Assembly: GCA_029778715.1 (NCBI GenBank)
Contig: JAKOPT010000087.1
Span: forward strand, 1-62,536
Source of the DNA: Actinomycetes bacterium
Lineage (GTDB): Bacteria; Actinomycetota; Actinomycetes; Actinomycetales; Dermatophilaceae
DNA: 62,536 nt
Reading direction: 5' to 3'
Part shown: in pieces, positions 1-8,193 of the stretch
Numbering within the stretch: position 1 is the first letter of the stretch
Layout of the letters: the number at the start of each line of letters is the position of its first letter
Notes under the pieces: model-generated
The model's database searches: none
What the model was told of the DNA's origin: nothing
The model's input: only the letters and a program-made list of their open reading frames with translations
Program-made: the position numbers and the translations under genes

Positions 1-171
1 GCAGCCGGGATCGCGATGGCGTTCAAACTGATCGAGTCCGCCCAGGCCAGGTGGCGTGCGGTCAACGCTCCCCACCTCGTCGCGCTCGTCCGTGCCGGAG
101 CGAGGTTCAAGAACGGCGTGCTGGTCGAACGAGACGACGCCCACCAAGGAGGTGACCAGCTCGCCTCATGA
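1..171 (+). CDS. IS256-family transposase, C-terminal 56 residues (5' end outside window)
   Basis: The frame open from base 1 ends at the TGA at 169-171. It reads as the typical C-terminal tail of actinobacterial IS256-family (mutator-type) transposases, with the characteristic stretch AMAFKLIESAQARWRAVNAP followed by HLVALVRAGA. The catalytic DDE residues lie upstream, outside the window. The partial transposase at 61679-62536 covers the N-terminal part of the same family. The two pieces do not overlap; roughly 80-90 residues would be missing between them, so I cannot tell whether they are identical copies. Confidence 0.85.
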   Translation, partial: AAGIAMAFKLIESAQARWRAVNAPHLVALVRAGARFKNGVLVERDDAHQGGDQLAS

Positions 172-205
172 CACGCCATCCACAGGTCTTGACAATTCCT
201 CGCGC
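1..205 (+). mobile_element. IS256-family element, right end (partial)
   Basis: The window opens inside an IS256-family insertion sequence and contains its 3' part. Its right terminal inverted repeat lies around 177-205. Read on the other strand it contains ACCTGTGGATGGC, and the same 13-mer starts the element at the far end of the window (near 61559). That match is the evidence for the terminus. The exact last base and the target-site duplication cannot be fixed from one end. Confidence 0.75.
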
Positions 206-530
206 ACGCGGGCGGGCCGCATCTGCTTCCGGTGGGAAAGGGGCACTTCGCCCCCCGACATTCGGGGTGCGAAGTGGATATTGGACGGTTCAGGCGGGAA
301 AGGGGGGAACGGTGTGGGGGTGCGAGCAGCGACTGACCGAAGTGGAAGCAGGCGTGGTCACCTGCACCTGGCGCGACCCACTTGCGGCCACGGCAGCCGC
401 GGTCATCCGCCGCGCGGCCCTGGTTGTGTGTCATGTCACCAGAAAGGGGGACTGGCATCTGGGCCTGGACCCGGCAGAATGTGGCCGTGGTTGTCTGTGA
501 GGTTGTGGTGAGGGCGCCTCATGGAGTCCG
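206..530. other. non-coding stretch between IS256 end and the big operon
   Basis: I see no credible gene here; the short frames that cross it look like chance reading frames in GC-rich DNA. It holds the left copy of a ~100-bp hairpin-bearing repeat (222-320) and then about 200 bp of leader before the first operon gene at 531. The operon promoter should lie in 320-530, but I could not recognise a convincing -35/-10 pair. Confidence 0.6.
222..320. repeat. ~100-bp direct repeat with hairpin, left copy
   Basis: About 100 bp here match 22424-22522 in the same orientation with about 11 mismatches counted by eye (~89% identity). The first 38 bp are identical. The unit contains a hairpin whose arms are CACTTCGC and GCGAAGTG (about 246-277). 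In the right copy the unit forms the C-terminal coding end of a regulator gene. Here it is next to the IS256 end, with no gene. It may be a dispersed palindromic element or a duplicated insertion boundary around the operon. Confidence 0.8.
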
Positions 531-1172
531 ATGTGTGTCAAGGTTGGCGTGGTGAATCCAAGCGCGGCGCCCGAGGAGGAAGTTCAAGGGGGCTTCTGCC
601 CTCAATGTGGCGCAGCGCTCAGCAACGAGTGGTGTACTGCCTGTTCGCCAGCGCCTGCCGGGTCCGCCGCGGGCTCGGCCAAGAAGTTGCCTTTCTTGAC
701 CAATTCGAAGGTCGTGGTCGGCGTCTCTGGACTGGTTCTTGCCGCCATCATCGTCGTGCTTACTGTCGCACTGTGGCGCGAACATCAGGGATCGTTGCCG
801 GTCACCGCTGGCGGTTTGGGCAACGTGTCCGTGACGCAGGGGTCCGGCTACAGCACTACCACTACGTCATCCCGTCCGTCCCCGGCATCCACGGGCCCGA
901 CCAGGATCACCATGGGTTCGGACTCGAAACTGTGCACGGCCAGCACCGGAGCGCCATTCACCGAGGTGTGGTCGGGCCACTTGGAGACGAGTTGCCCTTT
1001 CAGTGACAACGTGGCGGCGGCGTACCGGGCGGCTGGCCCGTCCAGCACGACCGTCGTGCACCTGGTAGTCCACAGCCCGGTGACCAACTTGGACTATGAC
1101 ACGTCCTGTGAGCCGACGATTCCGGTGCGTTGTACCACCCCGACCGGAGCGATCGTCTATGTCGTGCGTTGA
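531..1172 (+). CDS. zinc-ribbon / single-TM protein with extracytoplasmic Cys-rich domain (operon gene 1)
   Basis: The 213-residue protein has three parts. An N-terminal zinc ribbon (CPQC about residues 23-26, then CTAC about 36-39) is followed by one membrane helix at about 58-81. A Ser/Thr-rich linker then leads to an outside domain of ~90 residues with conserved cysteines and the pattern TSCPFSDNV...YRAAG ending in a VYVVR strand. The outside domain resembles a C-terminal domain common on actinobacterial membrane proteins, and it is paralogous to the one in the last operon gene (21079-21723). The expected topology is zinc ribbon inside, Cys domain outside. The start is uncertain: ATG 531 gives the full length, but GTG 549 or 552 is possible. 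A sensory or adaptor role is inference from architecture. Confidence 0.75.
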   Translation: MCVKVGVVNPSAAPEEEVQGGFCPQCGAALSNEWCTACSPAPAGSAAGSAKKLPFLTNSKVVVGVSGLVLAAIIVVLTVALWREHQGSLPVTAGGLGNVSVTQGSGYSTTTTSSRPSPASTGPTRITMGSDSKLCTASTGAPFTEVWSGHLETSCPFSDNVAAAYRAAGPSSTTVVHLVVHSPVTNLDYDTSCEPTIPVRCTTPTGAIVYVVR

Positions 1173-1235
1173 TCAGTTGACCGACAGACAAAGGCGGCAG
1201 TGTCCTAGGGAATCTACCAATGGGAGGGAAGCATC

Positions 1236-1763
1236 ATGAGCGATATGGATTTCAGCGCGCCGATTGAGACAACTGCTCAGTCGCACGCGGGAAACACCTC
1301 CTCCACGACCTGGGACCCCTTCGGCGGCCCTGGGGGGCAGACGGCGGGAGGCGGGGCTGCAGAGGGTGTGCAACAGTCATTGGGTTCGTCATGGCCGGAT
1401 CAGGCCACTCAGGGTCAGCCTTTCGGTGATTATCAGTCAGACCAGGTGGTGCCGGTCCAGTTGCCGCCAGGCAAACCACCGCTGGTCTTGCTGGTGCTTC
1501 CTGTTGTCTTTGTCCTGATTTCGGGGGGTGTAGCCCTCTGGACCTCCTCGCTTCCGATCCTGATCGGTTGCTGGGCTCTGGCAGGGCCGGTGGCAGTGGT
1601 CGTGCTTGGGCAGTTCATCACTCGCGACCAGGCGGCGCGGGCGAGACCGACCTACTTGGGTGCTTCGTGGGTCAAGGCCGCGCCGCTTGTCGTGGGAGCG
1701 CTGATCGTCGTTGGGATCGGATTGACTGCTTTCGGTATCGGTCGTTGGGTGGCCCGCGCATGA
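1236..1763 (+). CDS. polytopic membrane protein with disordered N-terminal tail (operon gene 2)
   Basis: The product has 175 residues. The first ~80 are Gly/Ser/Gln-rich and look disordered, with the short motifs WDPFGG (about residues 26-31) and QPFGDY. Three or four hydrophobic helices follow: about 83-105, 106-130 and 148-170. A GGGAGG-type ribosome site precedes ATG 1236. The stop overlaps the ATG of the vWA gene at 1760, so the two are translationally coupled. I recognise no family. The DPF-type motifs recur in other cytoplasmic tails of this operon, suggesting a shared partner. Its likely role is a membrane subunit of the complex. Confidence 0.7.
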   Translation: MSDMDFSAPIETTAQSHAGNTSSTTWDPFGGPGGQTAGGGAAEGVQQSLGSSWPDQATQGQPFGDYQSDQVVPVQLPPGKPPLVLLVLPVVFVLISGGVALWTSSLPILIGCWALAGPVAVVVLGQFITRDQAARARPTYLGASWVKAAPLVVGALIVVGIGLTAFGIGRWVARA

Positions 1764-4750
1764 AGGGCTTGGGGCGTTTGGTGGCCGTCTGCACCCTGGT
1801 CATGGTCAGTTCTGGGGTCTTCGGGGTGGCGAGCGCGCAAGAGTCGGCGGTTCCGCAGCGACCGGCCGCCGACCCCAGCCTGACAGTCGATACGCCGTCG
1901 TCGGGTGCAGCGAAATTCGGGGCCTGCCTGCGGGGCAAGAAGTCCGCGGATGTCGTGCTGCTCATCGACGAGTCCGGCTCGTTGAAGGACAGTGATCCAG
2001 CGGCTCAGCGCGTGGTCGCCGCAACGCACTTGCTCAATGAGTGGAAGGTGCTCGCCGAGCGTTCTGGGTCCACGATCAACGTGCAGACCATGGGCTTCAG
2101 CGGAGCCACATCGGCGGGGACGTGGCGCACAGTGGGCGCCGGCTCAGCGGATCTCGTGTCTGACGTCGCAGCCTTCGCTGATCGCAACGCGGGCCAACAG
2201 ACCGATTACTGGATGGCGCTGAACGGGGCGCGCCAGTCACTGGCAGATCATGCGCCATCGGCCGGGACGTGTCAGGCCATTGTCTGGTTCACGGACGGCA
2301 AACTGGATGCCTACGCGACCTATGCCGTGGACGGCCGGAGCGCAGTGAAACCCTATCTTTCCTCCGCCGTCAGCAATGCCGAGACATCAACTGCTGCGGC
2401 TGCGGATATCTGCCGGAGCGGGGGGGTGGTCGACCAACTACGGAGTGGCACAATCAGCCTATTCGCTATCGGATTGAATGCTGGAACTTCTACCGCTACG
2501 GACTTCGATTTGATGAAGTCCATGGCTACCGGTGGCAACTCCCCAACTGGGGGGCCCTGCGGCTCAGTATCCGCGGCCGGTCTGGGCTGGTTCAAGTTGG
2601 CGACGGACGTCGGCGATCTCATCGGCAGTTTCGACGAACTGATCGTCCCCGATGGCGGGGTGGTGAAGCAGACCTCGAAGATTTGTCAAGGAGCCGTGTG
2701 CACCGAGTTTGCGCACAAATTCGTGCTCGACAACTCCCTGACCTGGGTTCATATCCTGGCCCAGAGCAAGGCGCCTGACTTGCAACTCTATGTGGCCGCA
2801 CCTGGGGGGGCGCCGGTCAAAGTCGCCGAGTCTTTCGCCGTGGGGTCGGTGAAAGGTACTTCTCAACGCTACGACTCCTCGACCACCAACGTGGATCTTG
2901 TCCAGCCGCAGGCCGACTGGTCAGGCCAATGGTCGCTGGTCTTTGTCGACCCCACGAATGGCAGCAAGGGCCTTGACAGTCAGACCTCAATCAGCATGAC
3001 CACGGACCTCACCCCTACCCTGGTCGTGCCCACCGGGGCGCATGTCGGCGAGAAGGTCCCCGATGTCAAACTCGGTCTCAAGCGCGGCAGCGGGGAGCGC
3101 TTCGATCCCACAACTCTCAAGGGAAGCATCAGCGTCGACGCCAGCCTGGCTGACTCCGCCGGACATGTGACGAAACTGCTTCAAGGTGCGGGCGTCGACG
3201 CCTTCAGCAAACCGCTGAGCCTCGATTTGGCAGCCGTCTCGCCCGGGCGAGGAACAATCAGCGTCTCCGCGACCGTGACAACGGCCGCCGCCACCGTGGA
3301 TGGCCAGAGTGTTCCTGGGACGCAGTTCAAGCCCACGAAGGCTGAGTATGCCGTTGACTTGCTTCCCCCCTTGGGGTACCCCACAGTCGAGTCCGAGGGG
3401 ATGAAATTCGGGGCGTGGAAGGTTCGCGCTCCAGCGAAACTCGTGACTGCGCTGCGCGTCAAGGGCCCAGGGTGTGTGTGGATGGGCGAGAGTAAGGTTC
3501 ACGCCAGTCCGCAGAAGGCCGGTGCGGTCCATATCACTGGACTCGGCGCTTCCTCAGGCTCGGCAACCTGCATCAAAGCGGGGGATGACAAGGAGGTCCC
3601 CCTCACCCTCAGCACCGCCGCCGGCGCCAACGGTGCGGTGAACGGGTCACTCGCGTTGCAAATCGCCCCCACGGACGCCTTGGGGAAGGCCAAGACAGTC
3701 GAGATCCCGTATACCGCAACCCTCGACCAGCCACCCAATGTAGGGCTGGCATGGGCTGCGGGCATCGCCGCCGCCGTCATTGGACTCGCCATTCCGCTCG
3801 GACTCATGTACGTCCTCAAGTGGCGCTCGGCCAAGATCAAGCCCTTTACCGGGTTGCTCGGTGGGGAACTGCCCGTCACGGTCACGACGGTCGGGGTGGC
3901 ACGGGACGGCTCTGCTCACATTCTGCTCCCCACAGACTTGCGGGACCCTTTGCCGCTCCCTCCCGCCGGGGTCCGCGACCTTCAACTGGGCCGGGTCAGC
4001 GTACGGACCGAAACCGGCTGGTCACCGCTGGCTGCCGCCACGGCATACGTCTCGGCCTCCGGGATGGTCGCTGTCTCTTCGGTGGACGGGACACCCCGCA
4101 AGGATGGACGGGCCGCCCTTCCACTTGCGCTGCACAACGAGTGGGCGGTCCTCCACGATCCCTCGGGTCCGGCTGACCAGGCACTCATCGTCCTCTTCGC
4201 CGGAGTCGGGGGAGACCGTGCCCAAATCGAGGGTCGGCTCACGGAGTTGGGTCCGCGGGTGATGGAACTCGTCGAGCGAATCCGCGCGTCGGTGGGCTCG
4301 ACCATGGCGCCGGACACCAGGGGTGTCAACCCGTTCGGCGACGGGTTCGCCGCCCGCGAAACCGCGACCGACCCGTTCGGTGAACAGTCAGGGTTCCCGG
4401 CTGGCGTACCGTCCGGCGCGGGTCCGGTCTCCACCGATCCGTTCGCCCCGCCCTCGGCGGCGACCGGGGCCTGGGGCGGGAGTTTCGATGCGACAGTCGC
4501 TGCTGACGCCAGCCCCGCGGCTGCTTCACCCCGATTGGCGCCCGCTCCATCGGCGACGGCGGCCACGGATCATGGGGGCGGGATCCATGACTGGCCCACG
4601 GTGCCCCGCGGGTCCCAGGCGGGCCCCAACCCGACCCCGCAACGAGCCTCCGAGGCCGCTCAGTGGGGCACGAGTGCCGATCCCTTCGCCATCGACCTGT
4701 CCGACTGGTCGTCGGGCAACGCCAACGACAAGCCCCAAGGGGAAGCCTAA
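1760..4750 (+). CDS. secreted/membrane-anchored von Willebrand factor A protein (operon gene 3)
   Basis: This is a 996-residue type I membrane protein. It has a signal peptide (residues 1-30, ending ASAQ), then a vWA domain with a metal-ion-dependent adhesion site at D70-E-S72-G-S74 and a second Asp at D179 (FTDG). Beta-rich outside domains extend to about 660, one TM helix spans about 664-690, and a ~300-residue cytoplasmic region follows. The last ~140 residues are disordered and carry NPFG (about 857), DPFG (about 871), DPFA (about 894) and DPFA (about 974). Start ATG 1760 overlaps the previous stop and gives a clean signal peptide; the open frame extends further upstream but lacks one. 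vWA domains bind protein ligands through a divalent metal, so this is the best candidate for the outward-facing recognition subunit. The stop overlaps the next start as TAATG. Confidence 0.9.
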   Translation: MKGLGRLVAVCTLVMVSSGVFGVASAQESAVPQRPAADPSLTVDTPSSGAAKFGACLRGKKSADVVLLIDESGSLKDSDPAAQRVVAATHLLNEWKVLAERSGSTINVQTMGFSGATSAGTWRTVGAGSADLVSDVAAFADRNAGQQTDYWMALNGARQSLADHAPSAGTCQAIVWFTDGKLDAYATYAVDGRSAVKPYLSSAVSNAETSTAAAADICRSGGVVDQLRSGTISLFAIGLNAGTSTATDFDLMKSMATGGNSPTGGPCGSVSAAGLGWFKLATDVGDLIGSFDELIVPDGGVVKQTSKICQGAVCTEFAHKFVLDNSLTWVHILAQSKAPDLQLYVAAPGGAPVKVAESFAVGSVKGTSQRYDSSTTNVDLVQPQADWSGQWSLVFVDPTNGSKGLDSQTSISMTTDLTPTLVVPTGAHVGEKVPDVKLGLKRGSGERFDPTTLKGSISVDASLADSAGHVTKLLQGAGVDAFSKPLSLDLAAVSPGRGTISVSATVTTAAATVDGQSVPGTQFKPTKAEYAVDLLPPLGYPTVESEGMKFGAWKVRAPAKLVTALRVKGPGCVWMGESKVHASPQKAGAVHITGLGASSGSATCIKAGDDKEVPLTLSTAAGANGAVNGSLALQIAPTDALGKAKTVEIPYTATLDQPPNVGLAWAAGIAAAVIGLAIPLGLMYVLKWRSAKIKPFTGLLGGELPVTVTTVGVARDGSAHILLPTDLRDPLPLPPAGVRDLQLGRVSVRTETGWSPLAAATAYVSASGMVAVSSVDGTPRKDGRAALPLALHNEWAVLHDPSGPADQALIVLFAGVGGDRAQIEGRLTELGPRVMELVERIRASVGSTMAPDTRGVNPFGDGFAARETATDPFGEQSGFPAGVPSGAGPVSTDPFAPPSAATGAWGGSFDATVAADASPAAASPRLAPAPSATAATDHGGGIHDWPTVPRGSQAGPNPTPQRASEAAQWGTSADPFAIDLSDWSSGNANDKPQGEA

Positions 4751-7700
4751 TGTTCAAGATGCTCTTCGTCGGCTGTGGCGGCAGCGGTGGGGCGATCGTC
4801 GGATACCTGATGGACCAGTTGCGCGCTGATTTTCAGCGGGCGGGGGTCTCGAAGATTCCTGGCGTATGGCAGTTCGTGCATGTCGATATGCCGCCCGCAG
4901 CAGAGCGCGTCGCTCCGGGGCTGGGGACCATCGAGCAACTTGGTGGCCACTACGTGCCGCTGGCCCCCGACGTGGGCAAGTACGAACTCATCGACAATGG
5001 CCTCTGCCAGGGACAAGGGGTGCGCTCGGAGATCGCGACCTGGGCCGCGCGCCGCCCTGAGCGCGTGATGATCCCCGTGCAACTTGGGGCCGGACAGCAG
5101 CGCGCGATCGGGCGGGTTGCCGTGCTCTCGCGCGCCGCGCAGTTGCGGGAGCGGCTGGCTGCCATCGTGGCGCAGGTCAACGATGCGACTGCGGTCGAGG
5201 CGGCCATGCAGGCCAGTGCGCAGGTGCCCACACTGGGTCACTTGCAGAATGCCGTCTACACCTTCGTGGTGTCGTCCATGGCGGGCGGGACCGGCGCGTC
5301 GATCTCCCTCGACGTCACACGAGTCCTGGCGGATCTCACGGGCAACCCCGCGATGACTGCGCTGTTCATGTGCACGGCCGACGTGTTCGACACGCTCAAC
5401 CCGGAGAACCGGCAGGGCGTGCGGGCGAATGCCCTGGCCATGCTCGGCGAATTGGTGGCGTGCCAGACGGGGGCGGCGGGTGGTCACGACGTGGAGTTGT
5501 TCCGGCACATGGGGATCATGTCGGCCCATCAAGGCAGCACCTTCCGACGGATCATCCCGTTGTCGAGTTTCCGGGGCCAGGGCAGCCCGGTCGGCGACCG
5601 CAAACCGCACACGATTTATCGAGTCACTGGACAAGCTCTCGCCGCTTTGGCCCTCTCGGATCGTGCCCTGACCGCGATTCGGCAACGCGTGATCGAGAAC
5701 TCGACCCCCAACGTGTTTTCCGACAAGGACAATTTCGGGTGGGGACAGGACGACATTGATGTCGAGTGGGGCTCGATGGGGTATGCCTCGCTGTCGACCG
5801 GTCGAGAGCGCCTCGAGAGTTTCATCGCGCAATGGCTGGCGCGGCAGAGTCTGGACCATCTGCTCAAGGGCCACACCGGGCACGGCGACGCCCGCGACGA
5901 CAAGGCCCAGGCCGACGCGCTCGCACAGGCCCTGTTTCCTCAGGTATGCCGCTCCGTCGGGTTGCCCGAATCGTCCGACACGGAAACGGTGCGCGCCTGG
6001 GTTGGAGGGGCCTTCGCCGCCAGCGATTGCCAGTCCGCGGCTCGCGAAGTGATCGCGGCCACCATGGGCCCGGCGATGCCAATGCCCACGCCCGGGGTGC
6101 AAGCATCGCAGTACCTCGGTGGCTTGGAGTCCTTCCTACGATCAGCCGAGTCCGTCATGCTGCGCTCCGTCGCCGATGCGGGGTATCGCTATGGCTATGC
6201 CTGGTCCCAGGCCTTCGTCGCTCGGTTACATGCGGCCTTCGTGGACGCCGTGGGTCGGGCCGGCATGGTGTATGCCGTCGCCCTCGCGGACCTGCTGCGT
6301 TCCCATCTGACTTTGGTGTCGCAGAAACTGCTGGAGTTCCAGAACGGGGTGCGCGCTGCTTCGGCCAATTTCACGCAGCACAAGCAGGGTCTGATGAGCA
6401 CGATCCAGGGTGCGATCCAGAACCCGGCGGCGGTCATCGACCCGGTGAAGACCCTCTACCTCCGGCGTACCGACATGCAGATCCGCGGTCGCTGGTGTGA
6501 GGTTGTCGGGGGAGTACTCTCCCAGGTCGACACGCAGGTGCTGTCGGGTTTGTCGACCTCGCTGCGCGTGGCGCAGGATGAGGTGCTGCGGGCCATGCGA
6601 GCCCCGGGCGAACACGGTGGGCTAGCGACCGTCCATACCGATCGCTATGCCGAGTGGCCGGTTGCGGGCGAATTGGTGGACGGCCGCTGGGGCGCTTCTG
6701 TCAACGAGGTGCTGCTGACCGACTATCGCGGTTTCGAGGCCGAGACCACGCGCTTGTTGCCCTTGGCGACCACGTTGGGAACCGACACCGCACCGCCCAC
6801 CGTCATCGAAGCCGCCCGCCGCGCCGTCCGCGCAGTTGTCACCGGCCAGTGGCCGACCGCTCAAGGGTTGGCCGCCCCCGAGGGTTTGCTTCGGATCGAT
6901 CGGCAGCCGACTTTCGCTGCGTTGCCCACGGATCCGGCCACGGCCGATTCCATTGTCCCGGCGCTCGGGCAGTACCGCTGGTCGGCGTCGACGCACGAGA
7001 TTCTCGGCCGGGCCATGGAGTGGGTGCGCCGGCCGGGATTCGCGGTCAATGATTACGTCACGGCGTCCATCCGCGACCTCGCTCAGGAACATCGGGAGCC
7101 GAGTGTCGTGGAGTCTCTCTTCACGACGTTGCGGCTAGCAGATCCGATGACTCCAGTGGACTCGGCGACCTACGGTTCCTCACATCAGGTGGCGGCCTCC
7201 ATCCAGTACGCGTTCTCCGCGATTCCATTGGAGGGGATTGCCGCGGGCGAGGAGTTGCTGGCGCTGGCGCCGCAGCGCGGTCTGGGGCAAGAGACCGTGA
7301 CGAACCTGACGGCGGCGTTGAGCCAGCAAGGGCCCAGCCGCATCGACGTTTACGGCTATTACCCGCTCGCCATGCCCGTGGCGCACGCGGGCGTATGCAA
7401 CCCAGCCGCGGAGCAGTGGGCGGCGTCGACCACGTCCCACGACCGCGCGGCATTCTGGGATCTGCGCCGAGCCCGACCCTTGTACGCCGCAATAGCGATG
7501 AGCCCGGCGGAACGCCAGGCGCTTGTCGCGGGGTGGTTCGTCGGCACGCTGACCGGGGCGGTGGCCGTTCCCGAGGCCTACCAAACGAAGGCCGTCTCGG
7601 TCTATGACCCGATCAGCCTCGAGTGGTTGCCGTTCCCATTCCCCTACCTCACTGCGCCCGAGGAGTTTCGGATGCACCAGGACCTGCTGCCCGCGGTGTT

Positions 7701-8184
7701 GGAGTCGCATCTGGTCGCGGTGTCCAACTATGCCCGGAGCACGCCGCCTGGCCGATCTCTCGCGCCCTACCGGGCCTTGCGGCGACTGTGGGATTCCAGT
7801 GCCTCCGGTCCGATCGACAGTTCGTTCGGAGTGTTCTCGCTCAGTGCCGAGGCGCTGCTCACGAAATGGCGGCGGGACGGCCAGCCCCCTCGGGGACGCC
7901 CCCGCGGCAGCAAGGCCCTCCCCGTCGAGGGCGCCGACGCCACAGCGCGCACCGAGGCCGCCAAGGCGTGGGCGCAAGGCGTCTTGACCGGAATGGAGAA
8001 CCTCTTCGGCACCGAAAACGTCGCCTACCGGACGATCAGCGGAGCCGCCGAACGGTATGCCGCACCCATGCTGCGTGACCTGTACCCGGACATCGAGATC
8101 ATGCTCCCTCGTATTCTCGAACTCCTCGACCGACCGATCGAGGACGACGTGATCCCGGGCGGCAACGCCCTCCCGGACTTCTAG
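4750..8184 (+). CDS. tubulin-like GTPase domain protein (operon gene 4)
   Basis: The product has 1144 residues. The N-terminal third has the layout of the bacterial tubulin-like family (Pfam Tubulin_2): a Gly-rich first loop GCGGSGG at residues 8-14, and the tubulin/FtsZ signature loop as SSMAGGTGAS at 175-184, followed by a helix. The remaining ~800 residues are mostly helical and I cannot assign them. Tubulin/FtsZ proteins bind GTP between protomers and polymerise. Whether this one forms filaments is unknown; it is far larger than FtsZ (about 400 residues). ATG 4750 is chosen because it overlaps the preceding TAA by one base and puts the Gly-rich loop at the very N-terminus. It is cytoplasmic, with no TM segments or signal. 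Confidence 0.85.
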   Translation: MFKMLFVGCGGSGGAIVGYLMDQLRADFQRAGVSKIPGVWQFVHVDMPPAAERVAPGLGTIEQLGGHYVPLAPDVGKYELIDNGLCQGQGVRSEIATWAARRPERVMIPVQLGAGQQRAIGRVAVLSRAAQLRERLAAIVAQVNDATAVEAAMQASAQVPTLGHLQNAVYTFVVSSMAGGTGASISLDVTRVLADLTGNPAMTALFMCTADVFDTLNPENRQGVRANALAMLGELVACQTGAAGGHDVELFRHMGIMSAHQGSTFRRIIPLSSFRGQGSPVGDRKPHTIYRVTGQALAALALSDRALTAIRQRVIENSTPNVFSDKDNFGWGQDDIDVEWGSMGYASLSTGRERLESFIAQWLARQSLDHLLKGHTGHGDARDDKAQADALAQALFPQVCRSVGLPESSDTETVRAWVGGAFAASDCQSAAREVIAATMGPAMPMPTPGVQASQYLGGLESFLRSAESVMLRSVADAGYRYGYAWSQAFVARLHAAFVDAVGRAGMVYAVALADLLRSHLTLVSQKLLEFQNGVRAASANFTQHKQGLMSTIQGAIQNPAAVIDPVKTLYLRRTDMQIRGRWCEVVGGVLSQVDTQVLSGLSTSLRVAQDEVLRAMRAPGEHGGLATVHTDRYAEWPVAGELVDGRWGASVNEVLLTDYRGFEAETTRLLPLATTLGTDTAPPTVIEAARRAVRAVVTGQWPTAQGLAAPEGLLRIDRQPTFAALPTDPATADSIVPALGQYRWSASTHEILGRAMEWVRRPGFAVNDYVTASIRDLAQEHREPSVVESLFTTLRLADPMTPVDSATYGSSHQVAASIQYAFSAIPLEGIAAGEELLALAPQRGLGQETVTNLTAALSQQGPSRIDVYGYYPLAMPVAHAGVCNPAAEQWAASTTSHDRAAFWDLRRARPLYAAIAMSPAERQALVAGWFVGTLTGAVAVPEAYQTKAVSVYDPISLEWLPFPFPYLTAPEEFRMHQDLLPAVLESHLVAVSNYARSTPPGRSLAPYRALRRLWDSSASGPIDSSFGVFSLSAEALLTKWRRDGQPPRGRPRGSKALPVEGADATARTEAAKAWAQGVLTGMENLFGTENVAYRTISGAAERYAAPMLRDLYPDIEIMLPRILELLDRPIEDDVIPGGNALPDF

Positions 8185-8193
8185 GCCGCCCCC

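Noticed and set aside
56..511. Two open frames between IS256 and the operon
   Set aside because: They cross the IS256 terminal repeat and the hairpin repeat, lack ribosome sites and show no family pattern.
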